Shown here: positions 47,156 to 59,630 of the stretch, one piece after another
Layout of the letters: each line of letters begins with the position of its first letter
Position numbering within the stretch: the first letter of the stretch is position 1
Assembly: GCA_947683425.1 (NCBI GenBank)
Contig: CANTUQ010000108.1
Coordinates: 806,001 to 870,000, forward strand
Origin: Excoecaria cochinchinensis
Lineage: Eukaryota; Streptophyta; Magnoliopsida; Malpighiales; Euphorbiaceae
DNA: 64,000 nt
Direction: 5' to 3'
Translations under genes and position numbers: made by a program
The notes under the pieces: model-generated
What the model was told of the DNA's origin: nothing
What the model saw: only the letters and a program-made list of their open reading frames with translations
The model's database searches: none

Positions 47156-48705
47156 ATGGCTGATGATGAAAATCCACCTAGATTGATGGACTTCGCTACA
47201 CCAGCGTTGAGCGGGGCTCAATAAGGGGTGGTAAGGCCAACGGTAAATGCGAATTAGTTTGAAATTAAACCATCTATTTTACAAAAAATTCAAAATAGTA
47301 TACAATTCTATGGTGTGGAAAATGAGGATCCAAACGCTCATTTGGCAAATTTCTTAGACATTTGTGATACATTTAAGATTAATGGAGTCTCGGCAGATGC
47401 AATCAAGCTTAGACTATTTCCTTTCACATTAAAGGATAAAGCAAAAGTTTGGTTAAATTCACTTGATAGAGGATCCATTACGACTTGGGATCAATGGGTT
47501 CAAGCATTTTTGTCTAAATATTTTCCCCTAGCCAAAACTGCAAAGATTATTAAAGACATAACTACTTTTGTGCAATATGATAATGAATTTTTATATAAAG
47601 CATGGGAAATATTTAAGGAATTACAGCGGAGTTGTCCCTATCACAATCTTCCAAGGGAGTTGCTCATGCAGACTTTCTACAATAGAGTCAATCCTACCAC
47701 AAGAGGTACCATAGACGTTGCTGCGAGTGATTATCTTATGAGGAAGACAACAAATGTTGCATTTGAATTGCTTGAAGAGATGTCAATCAATAATCGCATG
47801 TGGCCAACAGAAAAAAGCTAAGGTATCAAATTCTTTCCCTGTAAAAAGTTTACATTCAATTGACTCGGTTGTTACTTTGTAAGCATAAGTTGCAGCTTTG
47901 ACCCACAAGATAAATAACTTGAACATGGGAGAAACTCCAACAAATGCATGCACTATTTGTGGCCAATAAGGACATTGAAGTGAAGGTTGTAATTTAGGTA
48001 TGGCAAGTATAGAGGAGAAAGTGAGTTTCATTCAAGGACAAGGATGTGGGAATCCCTATTCAAATACTTATAACCCTGGATGGAGAAACCATCCAAATTT
48101 CTCATAGGGGAATAATAATAATCAAAATAGAGGAGGTGTAAGATTTCAACCACCACAAGATCGATTTGGAGCATTGGAGGTTAAGATGGATATATTCTTG
48201 GAGGGAATAAATTTGAAATTCAGCTCACAAGAGGAGTATCACAAGAGACTGGATTCTAAGTTTGATCAAATAGCTAAGAATCAAGCTTTATCCATTCATA
48301 ACCTTGATGTTCAATTGGGACAAATTGCCAATTCACTACCATCAAGAATAAAATCCGAGTAATACGAAAGATCATCCAAGGGAGCAATTGAAGGCAATCA
48401 CACAAAGGTCAGGTAAAAAATATGTTAATGAATTGATTTCAACTAACAAGGATGGAATGATGCAGGAAAATGAGAATAAGAAGGAAGATGGACCTTCTAT
48501 TGTGAGTGCGACAGTAGGGAAACCGGCCAACATCGCAAGCGCAAAACTATCCGCTAGTGCGCCAGAGGAGAAAGAGCCTTCTGTCGCGAGTGCGACTGCT
48601 ATCACGGGTACGACAGAGGAGGCAACCAAGGCAAATATTCCAAGAGTTTTCCAACCTCATCTACTGTTTCCACAACGTCTCAAGAAGCAAAATAATGATA
48701 AGTAA
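47156..48705 (+). pseudogene. gag: A1 gag, Athila type, broken
   Basis: ATG at 47156 (MADDENPP) and, in the same frame after two stops (near 47222 and 47251), the Athila gag core: NEDPNAHLANFLDICDTFKI through TTWDQW (47315-47821). A CX2CX4HX4C knuckle at about 47955-48000 is interrupted by stops. A coiled-coil-like piece (48174-48362) and a linker (48388-48705) rich in SAT/SAK residues follow in other frames; the linker's bases are copies of the CpG palindrome. At least two frameshifts. Athila gag is normally one long frame fused to pol. Confidence 0.88.
48497..48620 (+). repeat. CpG palindromes inside the A1 gag-protease linker
   Basis: GTGAGTGCGACAG, CATCGCAAGCGCA, CTGTCGCGAGTGCGACTG and TCACGGGTACGACAG lie in reading frame, giving repeated SAT, ASAK and ASAT residues. 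They match the R1 array unit apart from single-base decay. Confidence 0.7.
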
Positions 48706-48726
48706 TTTCAAACTTTCCTTGATAAA

Positions 48727-49494
48727 TTGAAGCATTTGCATATTAATTTAAATTTTATTGAGGCAATAACTCAAATTCCAAACTATGCTAAGTTTTTAAA
48801 TGATTTAATTTCTAAGAAAAAGAGTTGGGAAGATTTATCTACTGTTGAATTAACTGAAGCTTGTAGTTCACTAATCACTAATAATATGCATGCCAAGCTT
48901 AAAGATAATGAGAGTTTTACTATTCCTTGTACTTTGGGGGATATGGAGTTTTCTAGATGCTTGTGTGATTTAGGGGCTAGCATAAATCTCATGACATTTT
49001 CTATCTTTAAGAAGTTGGGTTTGGATGATGTTAAACCTACTTAAATGGTCTTGCAATTAGCTAACCAATCAATTTAAAAACCATATGGTATAGTAGAGGA
49101 TGCTCTAGTTAAAGTAGATAAATTCATTTTGCCAACTGATTTTGTGATTTTGGATTTTACTTATGTGTTAAATGCCCATTGATTTTAAGAAGACCATTCA
49201 TGCGAACTGATAGGGCATTAGTTAATGTATATGAAAGGACATTGGTTTTAAGATTGTGGGGAGGATAGAGTAGAATATCACATGGACAAAGCACTAAAAT
49301 ACCCTATGGATGAAAATGTGTGCAAGAAAATTGACGTTATTGATGCTTATGTGCTGGAAGTTTTGGATGATGCAGGTCAAGAGGAGGTAAATCGTGACGA
49401 AGAAGTGCAAGAGGAGGTGGAACAAGAGAACTCAAGACCTGAGCTTTTGAATAGAAGTGTAGAGCCACTTCTACCATCCATAATATTGAGTTGA
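48727..49494 (+). pseudogene. A1 protease region, Athila type, broken
   Basis: Frame 48727-49044 carries the aspartic protease core: SFTIPCTLGD...CDLGASINLM, with Asp in DLGA. After TAA near 49042 the same frame continues (QLANQS...GIVEDALVKVDKFILPTDFV), then stops near 49180. A later segment (49282-49494) is an acidic linker (EEVNRDEEVQEEVEQE) before reverse transcriptase. Proteolysis of gag-pol would be its role; it cannot be made intact. Confidence 0.85.
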
Positions 49495-49503
49495 AAGAAC
49501 TTC

Positions 49504-49878
49504 TAAGCCATTTGAGGTATGCCTTTCTTGGTTCTAATAGTACTTTGCCTATTATAGTTTCTAATAAGCTCACTAATGAGTAAGAAAGTTTGTTAATAGA
49601 GGTTGTTAGGAGGAGGATCAAAAGTGTAGGTTGGTAAATTTCTAACTTAAAGGGTATTAGTCCCAATGTAGTGATGCATAGGATTAATATAGAGGATAAG
49701 TTCCAACCAAAAGCTGATAGACAAAGGAGACTTAATCCTAATATGAAAAAGGTAGTTAAAAAAGAAGTCATTAAGTTGTTAGAAGCTAGCATTATTTATC
49801 AAATTTTTGATAGTGCATGGGTGAGCCCTATCCATTGTGTGCCAAAGAAAGGGGGTATGACCATAGTAAGAAATGAGA
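49504..49878 (+). pseudogene. A1 reverse transcriptase, N-terminal part
   Basis: Reads LSHLRYAFLGSN...LPIIVSN (with stops near 49580 and 49635), then MHRINIEDKFQP...RRLNPNMKKVVKKEVIKLL, ASIIYQIFDSAWVSPIHCVP, KKGGMTIV: the Athila reverse transcriptase entry. Split at NENG by N2 (duplication ATGGA at 49879-49883); resumes at 59631. Confidence 0.9.
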
Positions 49879-51057
49879 ATGGATGTAACACCCCTTCCCA
49901 TACATAGGCGATCCCATCCGGTAAGGAGTGAGATGCCGTACGAGACAAGGTGTCACCAAGCAAAAATAAAGCAAACATACATTCATTCATTACATACATA
50001 CAGAAATACAGGATAATTAAAACTTTACCGAAAGGAAAGCCATAGCTGATCATGCATTAATATAACAAACCATTACAATAATGTTCTGATCAACTAGCTG
50101 AAACCAAAATAATATTACATAACCAAAAATCTAAGTACAAAAGCGGAAGCTGATACAAAACTGATACACGAGAGTTCTATACAAAAAGAATCATCAACTA
50201 TTACAAAATTAAGCCCTGCACTAAACCCTTCTGTGTTGGCTTGACGGCGGTGGCTCTCAGATCAAAACTCCTTCCGCACCTGCACGGGTAAAAACACCGT
50301 GCTAAGCGATAAATGCTTAGTGGGGAAACACACATAAAATATGAACGGCCATTCACAATGGTCGTCAAGGCATAACACTTTCATAATGGCAATATGCAAA
50401 GGTTATAACATAATCCATATAAACATGCTCACATTTAAAAACCATACAATCAGTATCTCATATTCATATCCATTCCAGAATAATCCGACATGCAACTCGT
50501 CATTATACTCATTCAGATATCACATTTTATATCCAAATCAGAACAGAGCATTTCAATCGAACAATAAATGAACACCTGAAGAACACCTACTGGCTCTAGG
50601 AAGTGGATAACGAGTGTACTGAAGGTACCTTACGGGTACGAATCGAATACTGAGGGTACCACACAGGTACAAATCAAAAGTCATTTCATTTTTATCAAAA
50701 CACATTATTTGTATACTGAGGGGATCTTAAACAAGATCCTAATACTGATGGGTTTGCGAGGAACCAAACGGGGACCTGATCGGGGTCCAAACTGAACTGA
50801 GGGCTGCAGCTAAAAGACTCTATTAGGCATGCCTAACTATCCACTTACTTGACTCTAGCAGGCTATAACTCATTCAAATCATATTTCAGAGTAAAGAATA
50901 AAATTCATCTGAAGAATCATGATATCACTCATATCAAAGCATATAAAAGTTTGACATGCATCATACAGCAGTATAAATTCATTCGAAGGAATTACGGAAT
51001 CCATTTATAAGTTATAATCCGGGAAATTTCAGAAAATGGGCTGAACGGGGTGACGGG

Positions 51058-51470
51058 CGAGGTTGGCTGGTCACGAGACGTGACTGGCCTCCGCACAAGG
51101 CTGGTCACGAGATGTGACTGAGGGTCACGCCTCGTGACTGGCTCTGTCCCTTGCGGATCACACGGCGTGTCTCGCCCCTTACCTCTCGCTGGTCACGAGT
51201 CGTGACTGGGTGTCACGTCTCGTGACTGGCTTCCTTCTTTGGGCTGGTCACGCGACGTGACTGACTATCATGACTGCCCTCTCTCAGGCCGGTCACGAGT
51301 CGTGACTGGGAGTCACGCCTCGTGACTACCTTCCTCATGGCCGGCCACGAGTTGTGACAGGCAGTCACAGCTCGTGACTGGCTTCTATCTGACAAGTCAC
51401 GAGTCGTGACTAGAAGTCACGTCTCGTGACTTGCCTCTCTTCTTGGCTAGTCACGCGACAGACGGGAATT
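51058..51470 (-). repeat. palindrome array in N2 3' LTR
   Basis: Units such as GGTCACGAGTCGTGACTGG and GTCACGCCTCGTGAC about every 25-30 bases, alternating arm types. Contains one 20-base unit (near 51209) that the 5' LTR array (58296-58672) lacks. Confidence 0.88.
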
Positions 51471-51809
51471 TCTACAGTAATCGATTTCCAGATTTTCCAG
51501 AATTTCCCAAAACAAAGAAATCAATCCAAATTTGATTAAAAGTCATTCAAACCTGTTCTTACTTTACAGAAGACATTCCAAACAATATAACAATATATAT
51601 ATGCAACTCAATTCAGCATTTACACAACCAAATCAAGTATATATATATGCATCAAGCTCTTCAAGAACACAAACCCTAGAATTTTACAGTAACCTCAAAA
51701 TCACACAAATCATAACAAACAATTCCCAAACCTGAATTCTAAGCTTCACTTCACTTAGTCCCACTACTCCCAGCAATCTCCTTGCCTTTGGGATCGCGAG
51801 GAGCCTCAG

Positions 51810-51912
51810 CTAAACACAAACATCCAACAATGCAAACCCTAAGTTAAATCTAAACTCAAGGAAGAAGAAGAAGAAAAAGAAGAATAAGAGCAAGACCAAG
51901 ATACATACTTAC
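51810..51912 (-). other. intron-like segment in N2 LTR
   Basis: On the minus strand TTG|GTAAGTATG to GTGTTTAG|CTGAGGCTCC, 103 bp; the same segment is at 59021-59123 in the 5' LTR. Matches N1 and R1 in position and in the following exon-like sequence. Confidence 0.5.
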
Positions 51913-52382
51913 CAAGTTAGGAGCAAGAGTAACCAATTTCCACAACCACAATTTGATTTACAGTTAGCAATAATTAGGAAAGGGAAAAGGAAGAAGAAGA
52001 TGGAGGTAGAAGGGAAAAACGTGAATCTGATCTTCCCTTCACTCTTCCTTCTTTTCTTTATTCATTTACCCTAACCTAATACACATGTCAATCTTTTGGT
52101 GGTGGAACTTGCTCACTCACACCTTAACTCCATACATCACACACATCTTATGCACTCCTAACTTATACACCCTACAATGGTATGAACTCACACACACAAG
52201 CACTTCTCAACTTATAACACCATAATATGATATGCTCAAGTGCACACAAGCCATTCCCAATTAGTACACACACTAATGTCATACGTGCAACCACATACTA
52301 ATAAAACCCAAAAACATCCATTTTACTAAACTACCCTCATGATATGCTGAACACATGCACATGCATGCTCACACAGACAGGC

Positions 52383-55300
52383 TCATTCTACTAGGGGGCA
52401 AACGGGGTGTGACAACTCTCCCCTACTAATAAGAATTTCATCCTCGAAATTCACACCTGAACTGAAGAACTGCGGATACTGAGCTCTCATCGACTCCTCT
52501 AGTTCCCAAGTTGCTTCTTCGACTCCATGATGGATCCACAACACTTTAACCAAAGGAATCTGCTTACTTCTCAACTGCCTCACCTCTCGGGCTAGAATAG
52601 CTTGCGGTTCCTCATCAAAGGAAAAGTCTGGCTGAACCTAAATATCCTGAACCGAATGAACATGCAAAGGATCTGATCTGTACCGACGGAGCATCGAAAC
52701 GTGGAACACATCATGAAACTTTGCTAAATCCAACGGTAAAGCCAATCTATAGGCTACAGGTCCTACCTTAGCCAAAATCTCATAAGGACCAATGAAACAA
52801 GGACTAAGCTTGCCTTTCTTTCCAAATCGAAGCACTTTCCTCCAAGGTGAAACTTTAAGGAAAACTTTGTCCCCGATTTCAAAATGCACGTCTTTCCTCT
52901 TCAAGTTGGCATAAGACCTCTATCGATCCTTGGCTGCCTTCAAATTCCGTTGCAAACTCTGATCTTTTCTTCAGTATCTCTAACCAAGTCTGGCCCAATC
53001 ACTGATCTCTCAGATAACTCGGTCCAACAAACCGGAGTCCTACACTGACGACCATATAAAGCCTCATATGGTGCCATACCGATGCTCGACTGAAAACTGT
53101 TGTTGTAGGCAAACTCCATAAGCGACACATATCTGTCCCAACTACCCGAAAAATCCAAAGCATAAGCTCTCATCATATCCTCCAGAATCTGAATGACTCG
53201 CTCTGACTGACCATCGGTCTGAGGATGAAACGCTGTACTGAAGTTCAACTTAGAACCCAAAGCTTTCTGCAACTCCTTCCAAAACATGGAAGTAAATCTC
53301 GGATCTCGATCTGAAACTATGGACAAAGGCACACCATGCAACCGAACTATCTCATCCACATAGATACTGGCCAATCTGTCCATCGAGTAGTCCACCCTAA
53401 CCGGCAGAAAATGAGCTGACTTCATAAGCCGATCCACTATAACCCAAACTGAGTCATGTTTCCTCTGAGTCAAAGGCAAACCAAAAACAAAGTCCATGGC
53501 GATATCATCCCATTTCCACTCAGGAATGGATAAAGGCGTAAGCAATCTCGAAGGAACCTGATGCTCGGCCTTTACCTGCTGACAAGTCAAGCACTTGGAA
53601 ACAAAATCCACAATATCTCTCTTCATATCGGACCACCAATAGAACTATTTCATGTCCCAATACATCTTCTCACTGCCCGGATGCATAGTAAAAACTGTAC
53701 TATGCGCCTCACTCATAAGCTGTCTCCTCAAATCCTCAGACTCTGGCACACATAAGCGATCTCTGAACATAAGCACCTCATCCTGAACTGAGAACTCTGA
53801 CTGCTTGCCCGATCTGACCTCTTGCACAATCTGCTAAAGTCTCACATCATCTCTCTGAGCATCCACTATCCTCTGTCTCAAGGTAGGCTTCACAAGCAAC
53901 TGAGCAATCAAAGCTCCATCTGAACCAAATCTCCATCTAGACCGCCTCAAGAACAAGGCTGAAACTGACTTCCGACTCAAAGCATCAACGACTACATTGG
54001 CCTTACCAGGATGGTAATCCACAATGCAATCGTAGTCCTTAAACAACTCAAGCCAACGGCGCTGTCTTATGTTCAACTCTTTCTGTGACAGGAAGTACTT
54101 CAAGCTCTTGTGATCCAAAAAGATCCTACACTTTTCTCCATACAGGTAATGACGCCAAATCTTCAAAGCAAAGATCACAGCTGCCAACTCAAGATCATGC
54201 GTCGGATAGTTCCTCTTGTGTGGCTTTAACTGACGAGAAGCATAAGCCACGACCTTACCTTCCTGCATCAAAACACAGCCAAGACCAACACCCGAAGCAT
54301 CACTGTAAATGACAAACTCTTTACCCGAGATGGGTTGAGTAAGAATAGGAGCCTCAACAAGCAACTGCTTTAATCGATCAAAACAAGCCTGGCATCTATC
54401 TGACCACACAAATCTGACTCCTTTCCTCAACAATCTAGTCATCAGAGCAGCAATCACAGAAAAACCCTTAACAAACCGACGGTAATAACCTGCCAAACCG
54501 AGGAAACTCCTCACTTCCTGAACATTTCTAGGCATTTTCCAATCAACTATCGCCTCAATCTTGGCTGGATCTACCTGAATACCTCTAGCTGAAATAATGT
54601 GACCCAAGAATGATACTTCTCAAAGCCAGAAATCACACTTGCTAAGCTTGGCAAATAACTGATGCTCTCTCAACATCTGCAAAACCAATCGGAGATGCTC
54701 CTCATGCTCACTCTCATCCTTGGAATACACCAAGATGTCATCAATGAACACTACTACAAATCGATCTAAGTATGGCCTAAACACACGATTCATCAAATCC
54801 ATAAAAGTCGCTGGAGCATTTGTCAAACCAAACGGCATCACAAGAAACTCATAGTGGCCATACCTAGTCCGAAATGCAGTCTTAACCACATCTGCATCCT
54901 GAACTCGAAGCTGATAGTACCCTGATCGAAGATCTATCTTAGAGAAGACACCTGCACCTCGAAGCTGATCAAATAAATCCTCAATCCTAGGCAACGGATA
55001 CTTGTTCTTCACTGTAACTTTATTAATCTGCCTGTAGTTGATACACATCCGCAAAGATCCATCTTTCTTCTTGACAAACAGAACTGGAGCTCCCCAAGGA
55101 GAAATGCTAGGTCGAATAAACCCCTTATCCAATAACTCTTGTAGCTGAGTTTTAAGTTCCCTTAACTCTACAGGAGCCATCCGATAAGGTGCTCTCGAAA
55201 TAGGTGCAGTACCTGGCATAATCTCAATGGACAACTCAACCTCTCTCTCAGGAGGCAAACCAGGCAAATCGCTCGGGAACACATCACTAAACTCCCGCAC

Positions 55301-57013
55301 TACTGGAATGTCCTCAATCTGAACTTGATCTCTCTTGGAATCTAACACAACTGCAAGAAAAGCCTCACATCCTTTCCTGATAAACCTCTTAGCTTGCATC
55401 GCAGAAATCACATTATTCACAGAACTAGCACCCAAACCTTTCAAAAACACAAGAGACTGACTTCTATCCCGAAGTACAACTGTCTTCCTATGGCAATCAA
55501 CTACAGCCCGATGCTTACCCAACCAGTCCATACCCAAAATCAGATCAAACTCTCTGAAAGGCAACTCAATCAAATCCGCTGGAAGCACAACTCCCTCAAC
55601 TATCAAAGGACAACCCCTAAAGACTCTACTCACACTGATACTATGCCCTAATGGACTGGTCACACATATCTCATAATCTAACTGATCAACCACATGCAAC
55701 TTATCAACAATTTTATCTGTGCACAAGTATGAGTGTGTGGAACCAGGGTCAATTAGAGCATACAACTCAGTGTCATGGAGTAGGAACTTACCAGCAATAA
55801 CATTAGGCGCATCCTGCTCCTCTCTGGGTCTCATAGCATAAGCTCTAGTCGCAACCTGAGGAGGATGCTCAACAGTCTCAGAAGCAGCTCCATCTCTAGG
55901 CCGACCACCTCGACCTCTACCTCTGCCTCTACCACGGGAAGCCTGAGAAGCATTCGAACTGACTCTGCTGGCCTCTCTCTGGGAACCTGAATCCTCATGT
56001 AATCTCGGACAACTGGCCAAAAGATGCTCAGAGCTCCCACACTTGACGCACGCACCGGAGAGCCACCTACACTCACCTCGATGAGTCTTACTGCAATGTG
56101 GACAAACTGATGTAGTCTCTGCTCTACCACCCCTACCAGAACCTGACACAGCTGCAGAACCCTGTCGTCTACCTCTAGAAGCCGGGCCAGAAGATGACTC
56201 GTCCTGTGGGTTCCTAGATCTCTTACCCGAGGATGAAGAAGATCCTCCACGAGAAGAGTTCCTCCTTTGAGCTCTCTCTCTAAGCACCGTCTTAGATAAC
56301 TCAGCCCTCACAGCAGCCTCCACAATCTGATAGTAGCTAACCCCAGGCATGCACATCAAAGAAATCAAAGCAATCTTCAAAGACTCATTCAACCCCGCTT
56401 CGAAATGCTTGCATCTGAAATCATCTGTCATAACCCCACGCGGAGCATAGCGAGATAACCTATTGAACTCTTTCTCATAATCTGCTACTGACATAGCCCT
56501 CTGTCTCAAACTCAAAAACTGTGCCCATCTCGCATCTCTATAAGTCTGAGTAATATACTTCTTTGTGAACTCACCCTCAAAGAACTCCCAAGTGATCGGA
56601 TCCAGTAGCTGAGGATGCCTGCAAACCAATTCCCACCACTCAAAAGCAGACCCTTGCAGTAGAACTAATGCACACTCTGCCTGCTGGTCGGGAGGACACC
56701 GAATCTCTCTCAAGGCACGCTTCACTTTATCTAACCATTTCTCAGCCATCTCAGACTCATTCAAACCAGTGCCATAGAAATCCTCAACTCCTGCCCTTCT
56801 CAAATTCTCCATAGGTGCTCTAGGAGCAGTCACTCTCTCCAAAACCCTAGCCATGTCTTGATGCAATCTGAACATAGCCTCAAAAGGCATGACTGCGGCC
56901 TCGGGCTGGACCCTAGCATACTGAGCCGACACAGAAATCGATGGATCTACAGCTTGAGGGTTCACACTCTCGGCGGATTCCTCAAGTGATCCACGAGCAG
57001 AATTAGAAGCCAT
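52383..57013 (-). pseudogene. gag-pol: N2 gag-pol polyprotein, chromovirus, broken
   Basis: Residues 1-797 open from 57013: gag core, CX2CX3HX3C and CX2CX4HX4C knuckles, RG-rich linker, protease Asp422 in DPGSTHSY, reverse transcriptase FIDD (Asp758-Asp759); note CINYR where relatives have CIDYR. Then TGA at 54620 (N1 has CGA), TAG near 53833 and 53644 (N1 has CAG and CAA-type codons), one-base deletion near 52955, TAG near 52920 and 52637. Integrase (HPQTDGQSERV near 53215) and chromodomain (EEATWELEE; Leu where others have Pro) follow. The last frame ends 32 bases inside the 3' LTR. Most stops are C-to-T changes in CG or CAG context. Confidence 0.95.
52415..52452 (-). other. N2 polypurine tract and terminal pol hairpin
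   Basis: On the minus strand GAATTTCGAGGATGAAATTC (52452-52433, one mismatch in the stem), then TAGTAGGGGAGAGT abutting the LTR. Confidence 0.8.
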
Positions 57014-57116
57014 CTAAACAAACAAGAAACAACCGTATCAGCCAACACAGATCTAGACACATGCACATCTATACACTTCAACACATCAACAGAACAAACA
57101 ACACCCAAAAACGCCT

Positions 57117-57136
57117 AAACCTATGCTCTGATACCA
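57117..57136 (-). other. N2 primer binding site (initiator tRNA-Met)
   Basis: The minus strand reads TGGTATCAGAGCATAGGTTT, identical to N1 and five bases after the LTR end. Confidence 0.93.
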
Positions 57137-57141
57137 CAAAC

Positions 57142-59625
57142 TGTAACACCCCCTTCCCATACATAGGCGATCCCATCCGGTAAGGAGTGAGATGCCGTAT
57201 GAGACAAGGTGTAACCAAGCAAAAACAAAGCAAACATACATTCATTCATTACATACATACAGAGTTTTACCGAAAGGAAAGCCATAGCTGATCATGCATT
57301 AATATAACAAACCATTACAATAATGTTCTGATCAACTAGCTGAAACCAAAATAATATTACATAACCAAAAATCTAAGTACAAAAGCGGAAGCTGATACAA
57401 AACTGATACACGAGAGTTCTATACAAAAAGAATCATCAACTATTACAAAATTAAGCCCTACACTAAACCCTTCTGTGTTGGCTTGACGGCGGCGACTCTC
57501 AGATCAAAACTCCTTCCGCACCTGCACGGGTAAAAACACCGTGCTAAGCGATAAACGCTTAGTTGAGAAACACACATAAAATATGAACGGCCATTCACAA
57601 TGGTCGTCAAGGCATAACACATTCATAATGGCAATATGCAAAGGTTATAACATAATCCATATAAACATGCTCACATTTAAAAACCATACAATCAGTATCT
57701 CATATTCATATCCATTCCAGAATAATTCGACATGCAACTCGTCATTATACTCATTCAGATATCACATTTTATATCCAAATCAAAACAGAGCAATTCAATC
57801 GAATAATAAATGAACACCTGCTGGCTCTAGAAAGTGGATAACGAGTGTACTGAAGGTACCTTACGGGTACGAATCGAATACTGAGGGTACCACACAGGTA
57901 CAAATCAAAAGTCATTTCATTTTTATCAAAACACATTATTTGTATACTGAGGGGATCTTAAACAAGATCCTAATACTGATGGGTTCGCGAGGAACCAAAC
58001 GGGGACCTGATCGGGGTCCAAATTGAACTGAGGGCTGCAGCTAAAAGACTCTATTAGGCATGCCTAACTATCCACTTACTTGACTCTAGCAGGCTATAAC
58101 TCATTCAAATCATATTTCAGAGTACAGAATAAAATTCATCTGAAGAATCATGATATCACTCATATCAAAGCATATAAAAGTATGACATGCATCATACAGC
58201 AGTATAAATTCATTCGAAGGAATTACGGAATCCATTTATAAGTTAAAATCCGGGAAATTTCAGAAAATGGGTTGAACGGGGTGACGGGCGAGGTTGGTTA
58301 GTCACGAGACGTGACTGGCCTCCTCACAAGGCTGGTCACGAGACGTGACTGAGGGTCACGCCTCATGACTGGCTCTGTCCCTCGCGGATCACGCGGCGTG
58401 TCTCGCCCCTTACCTCTCGCTGGTCACGAGTCGTGACTGGCTTCCTTCTTTGGGCTGGTCACGCGACGTGACTGACTATCGTGACTGCCCTCTCTCAGTC
58501 CGGTCACGAGTCGTGACTGGGAATCACGCCTCGTGACTGCCTTCCTCATGGCCGGTCACGAGTTGTGACAGGTAGTCACAGCTCATGACTGGCTTCTATC
58601 TGGCAGGTCACGAGTCGTGACTGGAAGTCACGTCTCGTGACTTGCCTCTCTTCTTGGCTAGTCACGCGACAGACGGGAATTTCTACAGTAATCGATTTCC
58701 AGATTTTTCAGAATTTCCCTGAACAAAGAAATCAATCCAAATTTGATTAAAAGTCATTCAAACCTGTTCTTACTTTACAGAAGACATTCCAAACAATATA
58801 ACAATATATATATGCAACTCAATTCAGCATTTACACAACCAAATCAAGTATATATATATGCATCAAGCTCTTCAAGAACACAAACCCTAGAATTTTACAT
58901 TAACCTCAAAATCACACAAATCATAACAAACAATTCCCAAACCTGAATTCTAAGCTTCACTTCACTTAGTCCCACTACTCCCAGCAATCTCCTTGGCTTT
59001 GGGATCGCGAGGAGCCTCAGCTAAATACAAACATCCAACAATGCAAACCCTAAGTTAAATCTAAACTCAAGGAAGAAGAAGAAGAAAAAGAAGAATAAGA
59101 GCAAGACCAAGATACGTACTTACCAAGTTAGGAGCAAGAGTAACCAATTTCCACAACCACAATTTGATTTACAGTTAGCAATAATTAGGAAAGGGAAAAG
59201 GAAGAAGAAGATGGAGGTAGAAGGGAAAAACGTGAATCTGATCTTCCCTTCACTCTTCCTTCTTTTCTTTATTCATTTACCGTAACCTAATACACATGTC
59301 AATCTTTTGGTGGTGGAACTTGCTCACTCACACCTTAACTCCATACATCACACACATCTTATGCACTCCTAACTTATACACCCTACAATGGTATGAACTC
59401 ACACACACAAGCACTTCTCAACTTATAACACCATAATATGATATGCTCAAGTGCACACAAGCCATTCCCAATTAGTACACACACTAATGTCATACGTGCA
59501 ACCACATACTAATAAAACCCAAAAACATGCATTTTACTACACTACCCTCATGATATGCTGAACACATGCACATGTATGCTCACACAGACAGGCTCATTCT
59601 ACTAGGGGGCAAACGGGGTGTGACA
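57142..59625 (-). repeat. N2 5' LTR
   Basis: 2484 bp. U5 hairpins near 57515-57610, multi-hairpin domain 57817-58093 with CCTGCT/AGCAGG arms intact, palindrome array 58296-58672, intron-like segment 59021-59123. Ends with the family signature TAGTAGAATGAGCCTGTCTG. Confidence 0.95.
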
Positions 59626-59630
59626 ATGGA

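Larger units (their letters stand above)
49884..52414 (-). repeat. N2 3' LTR
   Basis: 2531 bp. Modules reversed: U5 hairpins (50273-50375), multi-hairpin domain (50586-50872), palindrome array (51058-51470, about 14 units), intron-like segment (51810-51912). One hairpin base differs from the 5' LTR (ATGCTTAG here, ACGCTTAG there). Confidence 0.95.
49884..59625 (-). mobile_element. N2: full-length Tekay-type chromovirus, same family as N1
   Basis: A minus-strand element with exact duplication ATGGA (49879-49883, 59626-59630). 5' LTR 57142-59625, primer site 57117-57136, gag-pol 57013-52383, polypurine tract 52415-52428, 3' LTR 49884-52414. LTRs differ by scattered substitutions and a few indels, so it is older than R1. 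Structure complete, coding capacity lost. Confidence 0.96.
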
